From assembly GCA_036365145.1 (NCBI GenBank), contig JAEOAD010001413.1, positions 2,250,001 to 2,314,000 on the forward strand: 64,000 nucleotides of DNA, given 5' to 3'. Both the position numbers and the translations under genes were made by a program. Source of the stretch: Orientallactaga sibirica (Eukaryota; Chordata; Mammalia; Rodentia; Dipodidae). This document shows positions 1-12,300 of the stretch, piece after piece. The notes below the pieces were generated by a model. It was given only the letters and a program-made list of their open reading frames with translations, was not told where the DNA came from and searched no databases. Each line of letters begins with the position of its first letter. Position 1 is the first letter of the stretch.

Positions 1-738
1 CTTAGATCCCTCCCCATTTACTCCCAACCCCAGCCTTCAGTCACGTAACAAACACTTCCAATATTGTGTGGAGTATGGGGAACACAAAAATAGATAGGAT
101 ATGGGTCCTGTCCTTAGGATCACTGGTGAGGAGTCCTAGGTTCAGCCAGAGAAATTTATATATGGCCTTAGGGCTGTAGAGATGGTTTAATGTTTAAGGC
201 GTTTGTCTGAGAACCCTAAGAACTCATGTTCAAATCTCCAGGTACCACATAGCCAGACACAGTAACACAAGCACACAGTGTTGCACATGTGCCACAAGGG
301 GGCACATGCATCTGGGGTTCACAGCAGCTGAAGGCCCTGGTGCACCCATTCTCTCTTTCTCTCTCCCTCTGGCACACCCATTCTCTCTTTCTCTCTCACT
401 GTTTCTCTCTCTCTCTTTCTCTCTCTCTCAAAATAAATTATAAAAAAAGAAATTGATGGCATTAGAGACACATTCACAGCTGGGTGTGGCGTGGCTACCT
501 CTAATTCCAGCTACTGGAAAGGTGAAGGCAGGAAGGTTATAAGTTTGAAGTCAGCCTAGACTACATAGTGAGACTCTGCTTCAAAATAAAAATAAAATAG
601 GGCTGAGGTTTTAGTTCATCAGCAGAGCACTTGCCCAGAATCCCTCAGTGAGGGGCTGGTGGGGGGTGGGGTGGCTCAATGGTAGGTAGCTTTCCTAGCA
701 TGAAGTCCTAGGTTCCATCCCTAGATCTGAAAAAAAAA

Positions 739-769
<31 letters not shown>

Positions 770-1163
770 GAGGAGGAGGAGGAAGAGGAAGAGGAGGGCA
801 GGGGAAGGAGAGAGGGTGAAAAACAACGTCAGTTTTGTGCGACCTTAGCACCAGAGGATTTGTATTTTACACAATCCATATAAGGAAGGCTGGGATGGAG
901 GGATGGCTTAGTGGTTAAGACATTTGCCTGCCAAGCCAAAGGACCCAGGTTCTATTCCCCAGGACCCACGTTAGCCAGATGCACAAAGGGGCACACGCAT
1001 CTGGAGCTCGTTTGCAGTGGCTGGAGGCTCTGGCATGACCTTTCTCTCTCTCCCTCTCTCTCTCTCTCCTTCTTTCTCTGTTAAATAAATAAATAAATAA
1101 AAGCCCAAGGTAGTCACCCCAGGTCAGCGCACCCTTGCTTGGGGCCTTCGGGTCTCATCTTAC
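1..1163. repeat. ZAN intron 12: SINE-filled
   Basis: Holds a plus-strand long T-SINE (about 169-446, CT-rich tail), an old B1-type copy (478-597), ID-type units (600-740, the second with a B-box-like GGTTCCATCCC), an A/GA-rich tract (728-812) and a short T-SINE (887-1101, ending in (AAAT)n). I saw no exon. Confidence 0.75.
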
Positions 1164-1248
1164 CTCGACAAGTCCCATGATTGATCACAATGAAACTCAC
1201 AGCAACAATAAAAGCATTGTTGGTACCCCTGGTGGCCTCCAAAAACAG
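1164..1248 (-). CDS. ZAN: ZAN exon 12: MAM domain 3, end
   Basis: 85 bp coding LFLEATRGTNNAFIVAVSF and then IVINHGTCR, closing the third MAM domain. Acceptor TGCCTTCAG, donor GTAAGA. The next exon, expected to open the Thr/Pro-rich mucin-like repeats, is not found in 1-1163. Confidence 0.94.
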
Positions 1249-3627
1249 CTGAAGGCAACAAATCACAAAGAAAGAAGAGTGTAATGAACACGAATCCTTG
1301 ACACCTCTCCAGGGCATATCCTCTGCCCGAGCGTCACTTTGTTAGAATTTCAACTGTCCAACCCCATCCTTGCTCCTTAAGCCCCTAGTTTCTCTCTTTC
1401 CTTTCCACCCGTTACAGTTTGCATGTGAAATGTCCCCCACAGGCTCATGTATCTGACCACGTGGTCCCCAGGTGGTGGTGCTGTTTTGGGATCTTGTGGA
1501 GCCTTTTGGACATTGATCACTAGAGATAGGTCTTTGAGGTTTATAAACTGGCTTTGCTTCTAGTCCTGTTTCCTTCTTTCAGATCTACCGAGATGTACAC
1601 AAGACCTTCAGGAGGCTTCCACATCTATGGACGGACCTGGCTGAGTCTCCACGTCTCTTCCCCACCCCTCCCCCTGACTCCGCCCCGCTCCCATTGTGAA
1701 ATGCATCCCCTAAAATGGTGATCCAAAATAAATCTCTCCTCCATTAAGTTGGTTCTGTCACATATTTTGTCCATCCAAGGAGCTAACACACCATCAATCT
1801 TTCCACCTTCTCATCCCATCACGTACCCTGGACCCCCTTACCACACCCCACACGGATGCATACAAGGCTCTCTCTCCAACGCTCACCTGCATGGGTTGCT
1901 GATGTCCTGAAGGAATGGTGACGGAACTGTTCAGCCAGTCAGGGCTCTGAGACCCCACGCGGTTCCACAGAGAAATGGGGGTACTGCCCACAGGACTCCC
2001 CAGCAGGAGCTGCAGTTTGGTGCCCTCTCCAAGGCCATACATGTGGAAAGCAAACTCCACACAGATATCCCCAGGAGCACAGAAGGGCCGGCTCATCAGT
2101 CTGGCAGTCTGCCCTACTTTGGAGAATTTGTCTGAATCGAAGTAGATACAGTGCTCCCCTGAGTAAAAAGAGAGGGACCAGCAAGGTGAGACCCCTCACA
2201 CATACATGTCAGATCTGTGTGCCTTGCTCTACTTGTGCCTCAGCCATGGCAATAGAACTCCCCAGGCTTGGGCCACCTAGTGGGCACATGTGACCTTATG
2301 CTTGCCTCACCTTTGTGCATCTGGATTAACAGATCTGGAGAGTCGAACATGGGTCCTTAGGCTTTGTAGGCAAGCACCTTAACCGCTAAGCTATCTCTCT
2401 GGCCCCTCTGCTTTTTTGTTTTTGTTTAGAGACAAGGTCTCACTCCGTAGCTCAGGCAGGCCTAGAACTCCTTATGTAGGCCAAGCTGACTTGGAACTTG
2501 CAGGAATCCTCCTGCCTTGCCTTCCTAGTTCTGGGACTACAGGCATGTACCACTACATCCAACCTGCTTTGTCTTGTTTGGGTATTCAGAGAATATCATC
2601 ATATAACCTGTAATAGGCTGACCTGAAACTCTTCCTGCTCCAGCCTCCAGATTATAAATTTGCATCCCTATACCCAGCACCTTGCTCATTTGGGCTTCTA
2701 ACCAAAGAAAGCAGAGAAACGGGGAAAACCAAACCTGCCACCTAGATTCCGTGGTTGGGATCAGCTGCAAATGACTTGGCTGAGAATGAGAAACTGGATT
2801 TTGAAGTCTTATGTGCAGTGGGAAGCACTAGGGTTGGAACTTGGGGCTAGGTGAGTGCTCTACCACTGAGCCATGCCTACAGCCCTTCCCTGGGGGATTA
2901 GAGCCAGGCATTCTACCACTGAGCCATGCCCCCTGAGCCCCTCAATGGGGAATTCTAGGAAGGCACTTTACCACTGAGCTGTACCCACATTCCAAAGCAA
3001 GAACTCTGGGTGGGTTACAAATATCCCACTGCCATGAGCGTCCTCGTGTCAGCTCTGGCCCATACTGCTTTCCCGATGAACACCTGCTGGTTCGCCACGT
3101 CCAGCAACATCCCTCAGCAGTAGCCCTAGGAGGGAACAGATTCAGGGATTCATAACCCCGAGCGGTCCCCAATCTCTCACCTCCATACGAGAACTCGCTT
3201 GAGAGGCCTGTGAGGGAGATGAGCGTATTTTTATTCCCCCAGGTCCACTGTCCACCATCCCAGGATTCGTGGGTCCAGTCGCAGAAAGGATGAACGCTGT
3301 CCTCAAAGTCGCACTGTGGAAAGCTCTCTGAAGGATCCAAGAGGGAGGCATAAGAAACTTGCGCTCTGCTTTGCACATCTCCCACCCCGAGTTCTTGGGG
3401 AGAGGTGGCGGCGGTGGCGGTGGGGGGAAGGGAGGGAGGGATCCCAGGGCTCTGCTCTCACCCCCACAGGGAGCGATACTGATGGCATCCACAGCTACTG
3501 CAGGCTCTGGGACCTTCCCAAACACACCCACCACCACGAACTGAGGAGAGAAAAAGAGTGGGCCAGGCATGAACTTGTAGCCCAAACCCCGACCCTGCAG
3601 AACTCCCATAGGTCTTTTTCTTTTTCG

Positions 3628-3675
<48 letters not shown>

Positions 3676-6327
3676 GCATGCACACGCCATGACACACTTG
3701 AGGAGTTCAGAAGACAACTTCAGGTGTCGGTCCTCGCTTTCCACGTTGCTTGACGCAGGAACTTTCTGGGTTCACGGCTGTGAATGCCAGGCTAGCTAGC
3801 CCACAAGCTCCTGGGGGATTCTCCCATCTCTTCCTTCCTTCCTGTAGGCATGCTGGGATTACAGATGCTAGCTCTAAAGCATCCGATTTACATGGGTTCT
3901 GGGGATCCAAATTCAAGTACTAACAGTTGCTTGGTAAGCACTTTATCCATCGAGCCATCATCTCCCCAACCCTCGTTTTTTTGGGGGGGGGGCGGAAATG
4001 AGGGACAATGTTTCATATAACCCAGGTTGGCTTCAATATGTAGCCCAGGGTGAGCTTGAACTCTTGATCCTCCTGCCTCCACCTCCCAAGTAAAGGCACC
4101 ACTATGCCCAATTTATATAGTGCCAGTGATGGAACCCAGGGCTTCCTGAATTCTAGAGAAGTGTTCTATCAATTAAGCCACACACCCAGCCCCTATCTGA
4201 TTTTCCAAAGACCCCAGCCCCTGCCCAGACCCTCAGTTCATTCTCTAATACTGAGGGACCTCCAAATAAGGACCCTTGTTCCTCTGTACCTGTATTTGTC
4301 CCTGTCCTGTGTAATTGACAGACACAGGCTGCCAATTGGGTCCAGGTTGTCCGGAATAGACAGTGTGTTTACGGATGCTGCCTACAACAGAAAAAAAATC
4401 AGAAGAGGAGGGAGCCTAAGGGGCCACTCAGTGAGGGACAAGCTGCAAAGAGAATACTTGGGCAGTATGAGCCCAGTTGCAGGCAGTCCTCTCACTTTCC
4501 TGGAAACTTTTTTCTTTCCCTTTCTCTCTTCCTTTTTCTTTTATTTTTAAAAAAGTTTAAAATTTTTATTTATTTATTAGAAACAGAGAGACAGCCGGGC
4601 ATGGTGGCACAGGCTTTTAATCCCAGCACTTGGGAAGCAGAGGTAGGAGGATCGCCATGAGTTCAAGGCCACCCTGAGACTGTGTAGTGAATTCCAGGTC
4701 AGCCTGGGCTAGAGCAAGACCCTATCTTGAACCCCACCCCCTGCCAAAAAAAAAAAAAAAAAAAAGCAGGGAAAGAGAGAATGGGCATGCCTGGGCCTCT
4801 CACCACTGCAAATGAACTCCAGACGCATGTGCCATCTTGTGCATCTGGCTAACATGGGATCTGCAGAATTGAACCTTGGTCCTTAGCCTTCTCAGGCAAG
4901 CACCTTCACAGCTAAGCCATCTCTTCAGCCCTCTTTCTCTTTCTTTTATCTTTCCTTTTCTTTTCATCTCTTTTTTTCTTTCTCTTCCTTTCTTTCCCTT
5001 TCTCTTTGCCATTTTTTTCTTTTTCCTTCCTTCCTAACTGTAAATTCCTTCCCCTTCCTTTTTTGTCTCCTTCCTTCATTTTCTTTTTCCTTTCTCCTTT
5101 CTTTCTTTCTCTCCTTTCTTCCCGTTTTTTTTTTTTTTGCTTTGCTTTTTAATTTTTATTCATTTATTTGGAAGCAGAGAGAGAGAGAGAGAGAGAGAGA
5201 GACAAGAGACAACGGGCTCACCAGGGCCTCTGGCCACTGCAAACGAACTCCAGATGCATGTACCACTTTGTGCATCTGACTTTATGTGGGTACTAGAGAA
5301 TCGAACTCGGGTCATTAGGTTTTGCAGGCAAGTGCCTTAACTGCTGAGCCACCTCTTCAGCGCCTTCCTTTTTTTAACTTCCTTCCCTTCCCGCTTTCCT
5401 TTATTCCTTCCCTCCGCTCTGCAGCTCAGACTGTCCTGGAATTGCTAATCTTCCACCTCCCAAGTGCTGGGATCACAGGCCACCCAGTAGCACACACGGC
5501 GGCACGTTTGTTTTTGTAGAATCTCGCAGGTATCTAGAGGTTTCCCCAGACCTCGAGGAGCACCCTATCAACCCAACCATCCGAAATGCACCCAAACCAA
5601 TGCAAATGCAATGAATTCTCCCGTCTGACCCAAGCGCGAAGCGTAGACAAGAAGGGCAGCTCCTTGAGAGTGGTCGCTCAGGACGTAGTGGAAGGAAAGA
5701 GTCAGGCAGCCGGAGGACTGGCTCAGGGGACTCAGGAGGAGAGATTTCTGGCCTGGCTTTGCATTCTTGGGATCCAGAAGCATGTAGAAGCCACCTGCAG
5801 AAGGAAGGGCCTGGGAAGTGGAATGCCTGGAACTGAGGTTCGCAAGGTCAGGAACTCAGGAAAGACAGGGAGTCCCAAGAGCCGCCGAGAACCAGACCGT
5901 GCAGAGTGAGCAGAGGACGCTGGCGTCTCTGTGAGAAAGCGGGCATCCTCAGAATCTTGTCCCCCGGCCAGAGCCTTCTCTTTCTTTTCTTGACCCATTG
6001 ATCCATATTAAAGTCACACAAGTTGATGACAGTCAAGTCTCACCCGGAGGAGTGGACGGCTCCACCCCGCCCCACGTCTCTTTCGCCAGAAAACCTGACA
6101 GCCAATCATCCTGGACGTGTCCCGTGACGTCACTAGTAGCCACCAGGGAAAGGGAAGAGGCCGCTGACGCGTGCGTACTCGTGCCCGACCCTTGGGCTCT
6201 AGTGGCGCACACGGACGCGGGAAAGAGGAGGGAGGAATGGAAACGGGAAGATGGCGAAAGAGAAAACAGGAAATATACGAGACACGGAAGAGAAAATGCT
6301 TTACAGCTGAATTAAATCCTTAGCCCT

Positions 6328-6358
<31 letters not shown>

Positions 6359-9300
6359 GGTATTTCGAGGTAGGGTGTCGCTCTACCCCAGGCTGACCTG
6401 GAACTCACTCTGTAGTCTCAGGGTGGCCTCGAACTCACGGCGATCCTCCTACCTCTGCCTCCAAAGTGCTGGGATTAAAGGCGTGCGCCACCACACCTGG
6501 CTGCCCTTGACTTTTTTTTTTTTTTTTTTTTTTTGCGAGGTAGGGTCTCACTCTGGTCCAGGCTGACCTGGAATTAACTATGTGGTCTCAGGGTGGCCTC
6601 GAACTCTCGGAGATCCTCCTACCTCTGCCTCCCGAGTGCTGGGATGAAAGGCGTGCGCCACCACGCCCGGATTTGCCCTTGACTTTTTGAAGCAGGGCCT
6701 CCCTCCCTGTGTAGTCCAAGCTGGCCTTGAAGCTTTGAACGCCCCCTCAGCCTCCTGGGTGCTAGGATTATATGCGTGCACCATTCCACCCAGAGCCTTG
6801 TATTAAAAAAAAAAAAAATTATTTGTGTGGGGGAGAGAGGGCACTTGCCACCATGTGGAGATCAGAGGAGAGCAACCTCAGCTTGTTTCTCCTCTCCCCT
6901 TGCTACTGCTTGCAGACTTCAGGATTCTCCTGACTCTGTCTCCCATTGCCATAGGTTTATTGGGATTCGAGACTGCGTGCACCACTTTGCGATCGCCTTC
7001 GCTGGGGAGGCTCCAACTCAGGCGGGCAGGCTTACAAGCTAGCATGTTTAACCACTGACTCATCACCGCAGTCTCCCTCCTTGTTTTGCACCCTGATTCT
7101 TTTTTGTTGTTTCTTTGTTTTGTTTTTCGAGGTAGGAAGTCTCACTCTAGCCCAGGCTGACCTGGAATTCACTATGTAGTCTCAGTGTGACCCTGAACTC
7201 ACCGCGATCCTCCTACATCTGCCTTCCAAGAGCTGGGATTAAAGGCGTGCGACACTATGCCCGGCTTGCACCCTGATTCTTTAACTTTCAGGACATTACA
7301 GGGCACAATGTCGTTGCTCAGAAAGTTTCGAATGAATAACTGGATGAATGAGAGATGGCAGAGAAAGGAAGAACAGGCTGTGTTGGGGTTACCAGAAAGC
7401 CACTGGAGGGTGATCGATGCGTGCTTCTTGCCATGAACCCTGAGCTGAAAGAGGTTTTGAGGCTGCTGGGATTCATGGGGCACATCCCAAGGAAGACATT
7501 GTAGAGAGGAGACCAGAAATTCAAAGACCACAGCCTGGGCAGTACTCACTTCCAGGGCTGGAGAAGTCATCTTCAGGACCCACACCCGGCTGCCCGGAAG
7601 AGCCATTCTTCTGGGTCCACTTGGCTCCAGTGACCGTGGGGACCCAGCTCCAGCCACAAAGATCATCTGGAGTGTCAAAGCTGCACATCTGCGTCATGCA
7701 GACTGAGGAGACAGAGAGGAAGAGATGTGGCTTGGCATATAGCTCAGCACTTGCCTAGAATTCCCATGGGGGAGGAAGGCATGGCTCAGAGGTTGAATGC
7801 TTGCTTAGAATCCCCCAGTGAGGGGCTGGGGGCCTGGCTCAGTGGTAGAGCTCCTGCCTAGAATCCCCCAGTGAGGGGCTGGGGGTGTGGCTCAGTGGTA
7901 GAGCTCCTGCCTAGAATCCCCCAGTGAGGGACTGGTGGTGTGGCTCAGTGGTAGAGCTCCTGCCTAGAATCCCCCAGTGAGGGACTGGTGGTGTGGCTCA
8001 GTGGTAGAGCTCCTGCCTAGAATCCCCCAGTGAGGGGCTGGGGGCGTGGCTCAGTGGTAGAGCTCCTGCCTAGAATCCCCCAGTGAGGGGCTGGGGGCGT
8101 GGCTCAGTGGTAGAGCTCCTGACTAGAATCCCCCAGTGAGGGGCTGGTGGTGTGGTTCAGTGGTAGAGCACCTGCCTAGAATCCCCCAGTGAGGGGCTGG
8201 GGGTGTGGCTCAGTGGTAGAGCTCCTGTCTAGAATCCCCCAGTGAGGGGCTGGGGGCGTGGCTCAGTGGTAGAGCTCCTGCCTAGAATCCCCCAGTGAGG
8301 GGCTGGGGTGTGGCTCAGTGGTAGAGCTCCTGCCTAGAATCCCCCAGTGAGGGGCTGGTGGTGTGGCTCAGTGGTAGAGCTCCTGACTAGAATCCCCCAG
8401 TGAGGGGCTGGGAGTGTGGCTCAGTGGTAGAGCCCCTATCTAGAATCCCCCAGTGAGGGGCTGGGGGCGTGGCTCAGTGGTAGAGCTCCTGCCTGCCTAG
8501 AAGTCCCAGTGGTAGAGCAGTGAGTGAGGGGCTGGGAGTGTGGCTCAGTGGTAGAGCTCCTGCCTAGAATCCCCCAGGAAGGGGCTGGGGGCGTGACTCA
8601 GCAGTCCTGGATTCAAACTCCAGTATCTAAAGAATGCTGCCTTTGAGCTATACTCTTGGCATAGATTACACACAGTTTGCTCATCTTCTGATTGCTCATC
8701 TATAAATTTGGAATGATTTCTACATGAACTTGTAAATTACGTCATATGTGTGGAGCATCTTGTCCAGTCCATATATATATACACAGAGAGAGGAGAATGG
8801 GCATGCAAGGGCCTCTAGCCACTGCAAACAACTCCAGAAGCATGCTCCACCTTGTGCATCTGGTTTATTTGAGTACTGGGGAATTGAACTTGGGTCCTTA
8901 GACTTAGTAGGCAAGTGTCTTAACTGCTAAGCCATCACTCCAGCCCTCCTTTTAAAAAAAAAAAAAAAATCAGCCTGACAATTCTGGATACATTGGCGTG
9001 GTGGTACAGGTAACGCATCTAGTTTTGTGTGTGTGTGTTTGATAAGGTCTCATGTAGCCCAAACTGGCTTTGAAGTCTATGTAGCCAAGGATGACGTTGA
9101 ACCTCTGATCTTTCCCTCTCTACTTCTCAAGGGCTTGGATTATAGATATAGTCCACCATGCCCAGTTTATCAAGTGCTGCGAATCCTAGACTTCATGTGC
9201 GCTAGGCAAGCTCTCTGCCAACTGAGTCACATCCTCAGATCATGCCAAGAGTTTCCTGAGATAGGGGTTTCCAGCACTGGTGTAAGGACAGCCTATGGCC

Positions 9301-12300
9301 AGGTATCCCCATGACTTCTCTCGGGGTATGGCTGCTTCAGGAGTCAGGGACGTGAGGCCTGGCCACAGCAGCAGCAGGGAGCCAGCAGCATCAATTCCTC
9401 ACAAACTCGGGTCCTAAATGCTAAACTAGGCCACCCTTACCCCTGGGTAGTTTTGCTGGGGTGGAGAGGAAGAAGCACAGGAGGAAGGGACAGGGTACTC
9501 ACGCCGGTTGCAGGTACCCCGACGGATAGAGAGAGCGTCTAGAGAGATGTCCAGGTAGGCCGTGTTTCCCCTCACCCCCTCAAACATCAGCTGTGGGATG
9601 TGGGACAAAAAAAAAAGATGCCAGACTCAATGGACCAGGACGCTGCTAGCCTCTGTCTCTGGCTCTCCCGCTTTCCATCCTGAATTCTGAATTCTGATAG
9701 CCTAGCCCCCCCCCCACCACTCCCCCGCTGGACTCCCTGGGTCTGCTGCACCTCACCCTGGTTGGTAGAATGAGGTTCGCGGGCACAGTGACGGCGGTGG
9801 GCATCCAAGAGGGGCTCTGGGTGTTCACGTGTTTCCAGAGCACACTGGGGCGCTTGTTCTGCGAGCCCAGGAACAGTAGCAGTTTGAGCTGGGCACCCCA
9901 AGACAGTCCGAACATATGGTAGGCGAATCGGATACAGAATGGGCCTTGCTCCCAGAGGTCAGGGCTGCGCAGGCGTGCCACTCCACCCTGGGGGAAGGTG
10001 CTGGAATCCATACGCAGGTAGTAGCCCGCTGAGAGAGGCACAGAAACAAGGGGAAGCTGAAATCCTGCCGTCTCCAGCAGACATTCCCACCCAACCCTCC
10101 TGCTCCCGTTCTATTCTCAACAGCTCCTTCCCCAACTCTTGCCTCCTTGCCCTCCCTAAACCTTAATCGTCCACAGTGCCCCTCACCTCCATTGGGGTAC
10201 CCTCCAGGAGGCCCGGAGATACCAGTGGAGGAAGGCCCGGTAGTTCGAACCCAGTCCCCATCATCTGTAGACATTTGGGACCAGTCACACAGGGGTTTGG
10301 CGTCGTCCTCAAAATCACAGTTAGTGACAATGGCTGGAAAGACAGAGCTGGTCTGAGGCCCCCAGAAAGGACAAAGGAAGGAGGACAAAGGAGGGCAGGG
10401 GCTCAGGTCACACAGCCACGCTCAGTAGGATCACTAAGCTTAGAAAAAGCTGCCACTGAGCAGAAACGTGGGAGACAGAAACTTACAGAAATTCAGGGCT
10501 GGGGAGTAGTATGGGCAGAAAGCAAGGTGAAGGGATATAATCTGGGGTGGGGTTGATTCATCTGGGAGTGCCAACCCGTTGTCTGGACAGCATGTATATT
10601 AATATTGCTATTATTGTTGTTGTTGTTTTTTGAGACAGGGGCTCATGTGGCCCAAATTGGCTTTAATCCCCTGATCTTCCTGCCTCTGTCACCTGCGTCC
10701 TGACATTACGGGCATGAACCACCATGTATTTTTAATTTAGTTTAGCTTTTAGTTCTTTTTTTTTTTTTTTTTTTGTTTTGTTTTTTGTTTGTTTTTCAAG
10801 GTAGGGTCTCACTCTGGTCCAGGCTGACCTGGAATTAGCTATGTAGTCTCAGGGTGGCCTCGAACTCATGGCAATCCTCCTACCTCTGCCTCCCGAGTGC
10901 TGGGATCAAAGGCGTGCGCCACCACGCCTGGCTTAGCTTTTAGTTCTTTTGATGGAGTCTCATGTAGCCCAAACTGGCTATACATGTTGGGCCCTCAGTG
11001 GTTAGCCCAGCCAATCTTGGCCTATTCCCGGTAAGGCCTAGTCGAGCCTGAGTACCTGCCCTTGACTCAGCACCTAAGCTGAAACTGCCTCCACCCAGCT
11101 GCTGCTGACGTGATGAAATACTGTTGGCCCTTATACCTTTCTCTCATCCCCTTTTCCCGCCCCCTTCCTCAAAGTATATGGACCTTTCTCTCATCCCCTT
11201 TTCCCGCCCCTTCCTCAAAGTAATTGGCCCTTATACCTTTCTCTCATCCCCTTTTCCCGCCCCTTCCTCAAAGTATATTGGCCCTTATACCTTTCTCTCA
11301 TCCCCTCTTCCCACCCCTTCCTCAAAGTACATAAATATCTCCCCTGACAGAGACGTTTCTCCTGACTCAATGTGGTTTTCTTTTTCCCGGTGATTTGGGA
11401 GGTTTGAGTCGCCGACACCTGTCTTCTCGCTCAGCCTCAAGAGAGAAACGGCTGGCCCGGCTCTCTCTCTCTTTTGCTCTACCTGCCGGTGGTGAGGGAA
11501 AAAAGCCCCGGCAATACAGACTGAGACTGGCTTTGAATTCCTGCTACCTCCACCTCCCAAGTGCTGGGATTACAAACATGTACCACCACGCTTGGCTTTG
11601 TATGTTTGAGATAGAGTTTTGCTATGTAGCCCTAACTGGCCTCAAATTTGCAATCCTCCCGTCTCAGCCTCCCCAGTGCCCAGGATTTACTGGCACGCAC
11701 CACCACACCTGGCTCTTGCCATAGTTAATCTGAAAGGGAATCTTTCAGGCAGAGCTGAACTCTGCTTCCTCACTTGACCCCTGTTGTTCAGAACTGCCCT
11801 TTGTACATTTATTTACTCCATGTTTATGCTATTGCTCTGTCCTGACTACATCTGGAGCGGGTCACAGCTGGGCTAAGGACTAGAATTCATTGCAAGGACA
11901 AGGATTCTTGAGAAGAGACAAGGGGCCCCATGTTTCCAACTCACAGTTCTCCCTGGAGCTTCGCACCAGAAGATTCTGAGCTGGAGGCTTTGGTCTCCTG
12001 GGAGTTGGTTTGGAGAAAGCAAAGATGTCACACTTGTTATTTCTAAGGCTGGAGAGATGACTTAGTGGTTAAGGTGCTTGCCTGGGAAGTCTAGGGACCC
12101 AGATTTGATTCTCCAGTGCCCACGTAAGCCAGACACACATGGTGACACATGTGTCTGGAGTTCGTTTCCAGTGACTAGAGGCCCTGGTGAGCCCATTCTC
12201 TCTCTCTCTCTGTAGCTCTTATTGAATGAATAAAAATAAAATTTATTTTAAAAACGAAATTGGAGAGATGGCTTAACAGTTAAGGTGCCTGCCTGTGGTT

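Noticed and set aside
3142..3744. 200-aa ORF with His-Thr run overlapping ZAN exons 9 and 10
   Set aside because: Reads through intron and the (GT)n tract. Only the exon 9 portion is real coding sequence, and there in the ZAN frame.
7736..8602. Array considered as CRISPR or tRNA gene cluster
   Set aside because: Units are contiguous without unique spacers, in a mammalian intron, and lack a B box and a full cloverleaf; it is a SINE-derived satellite.
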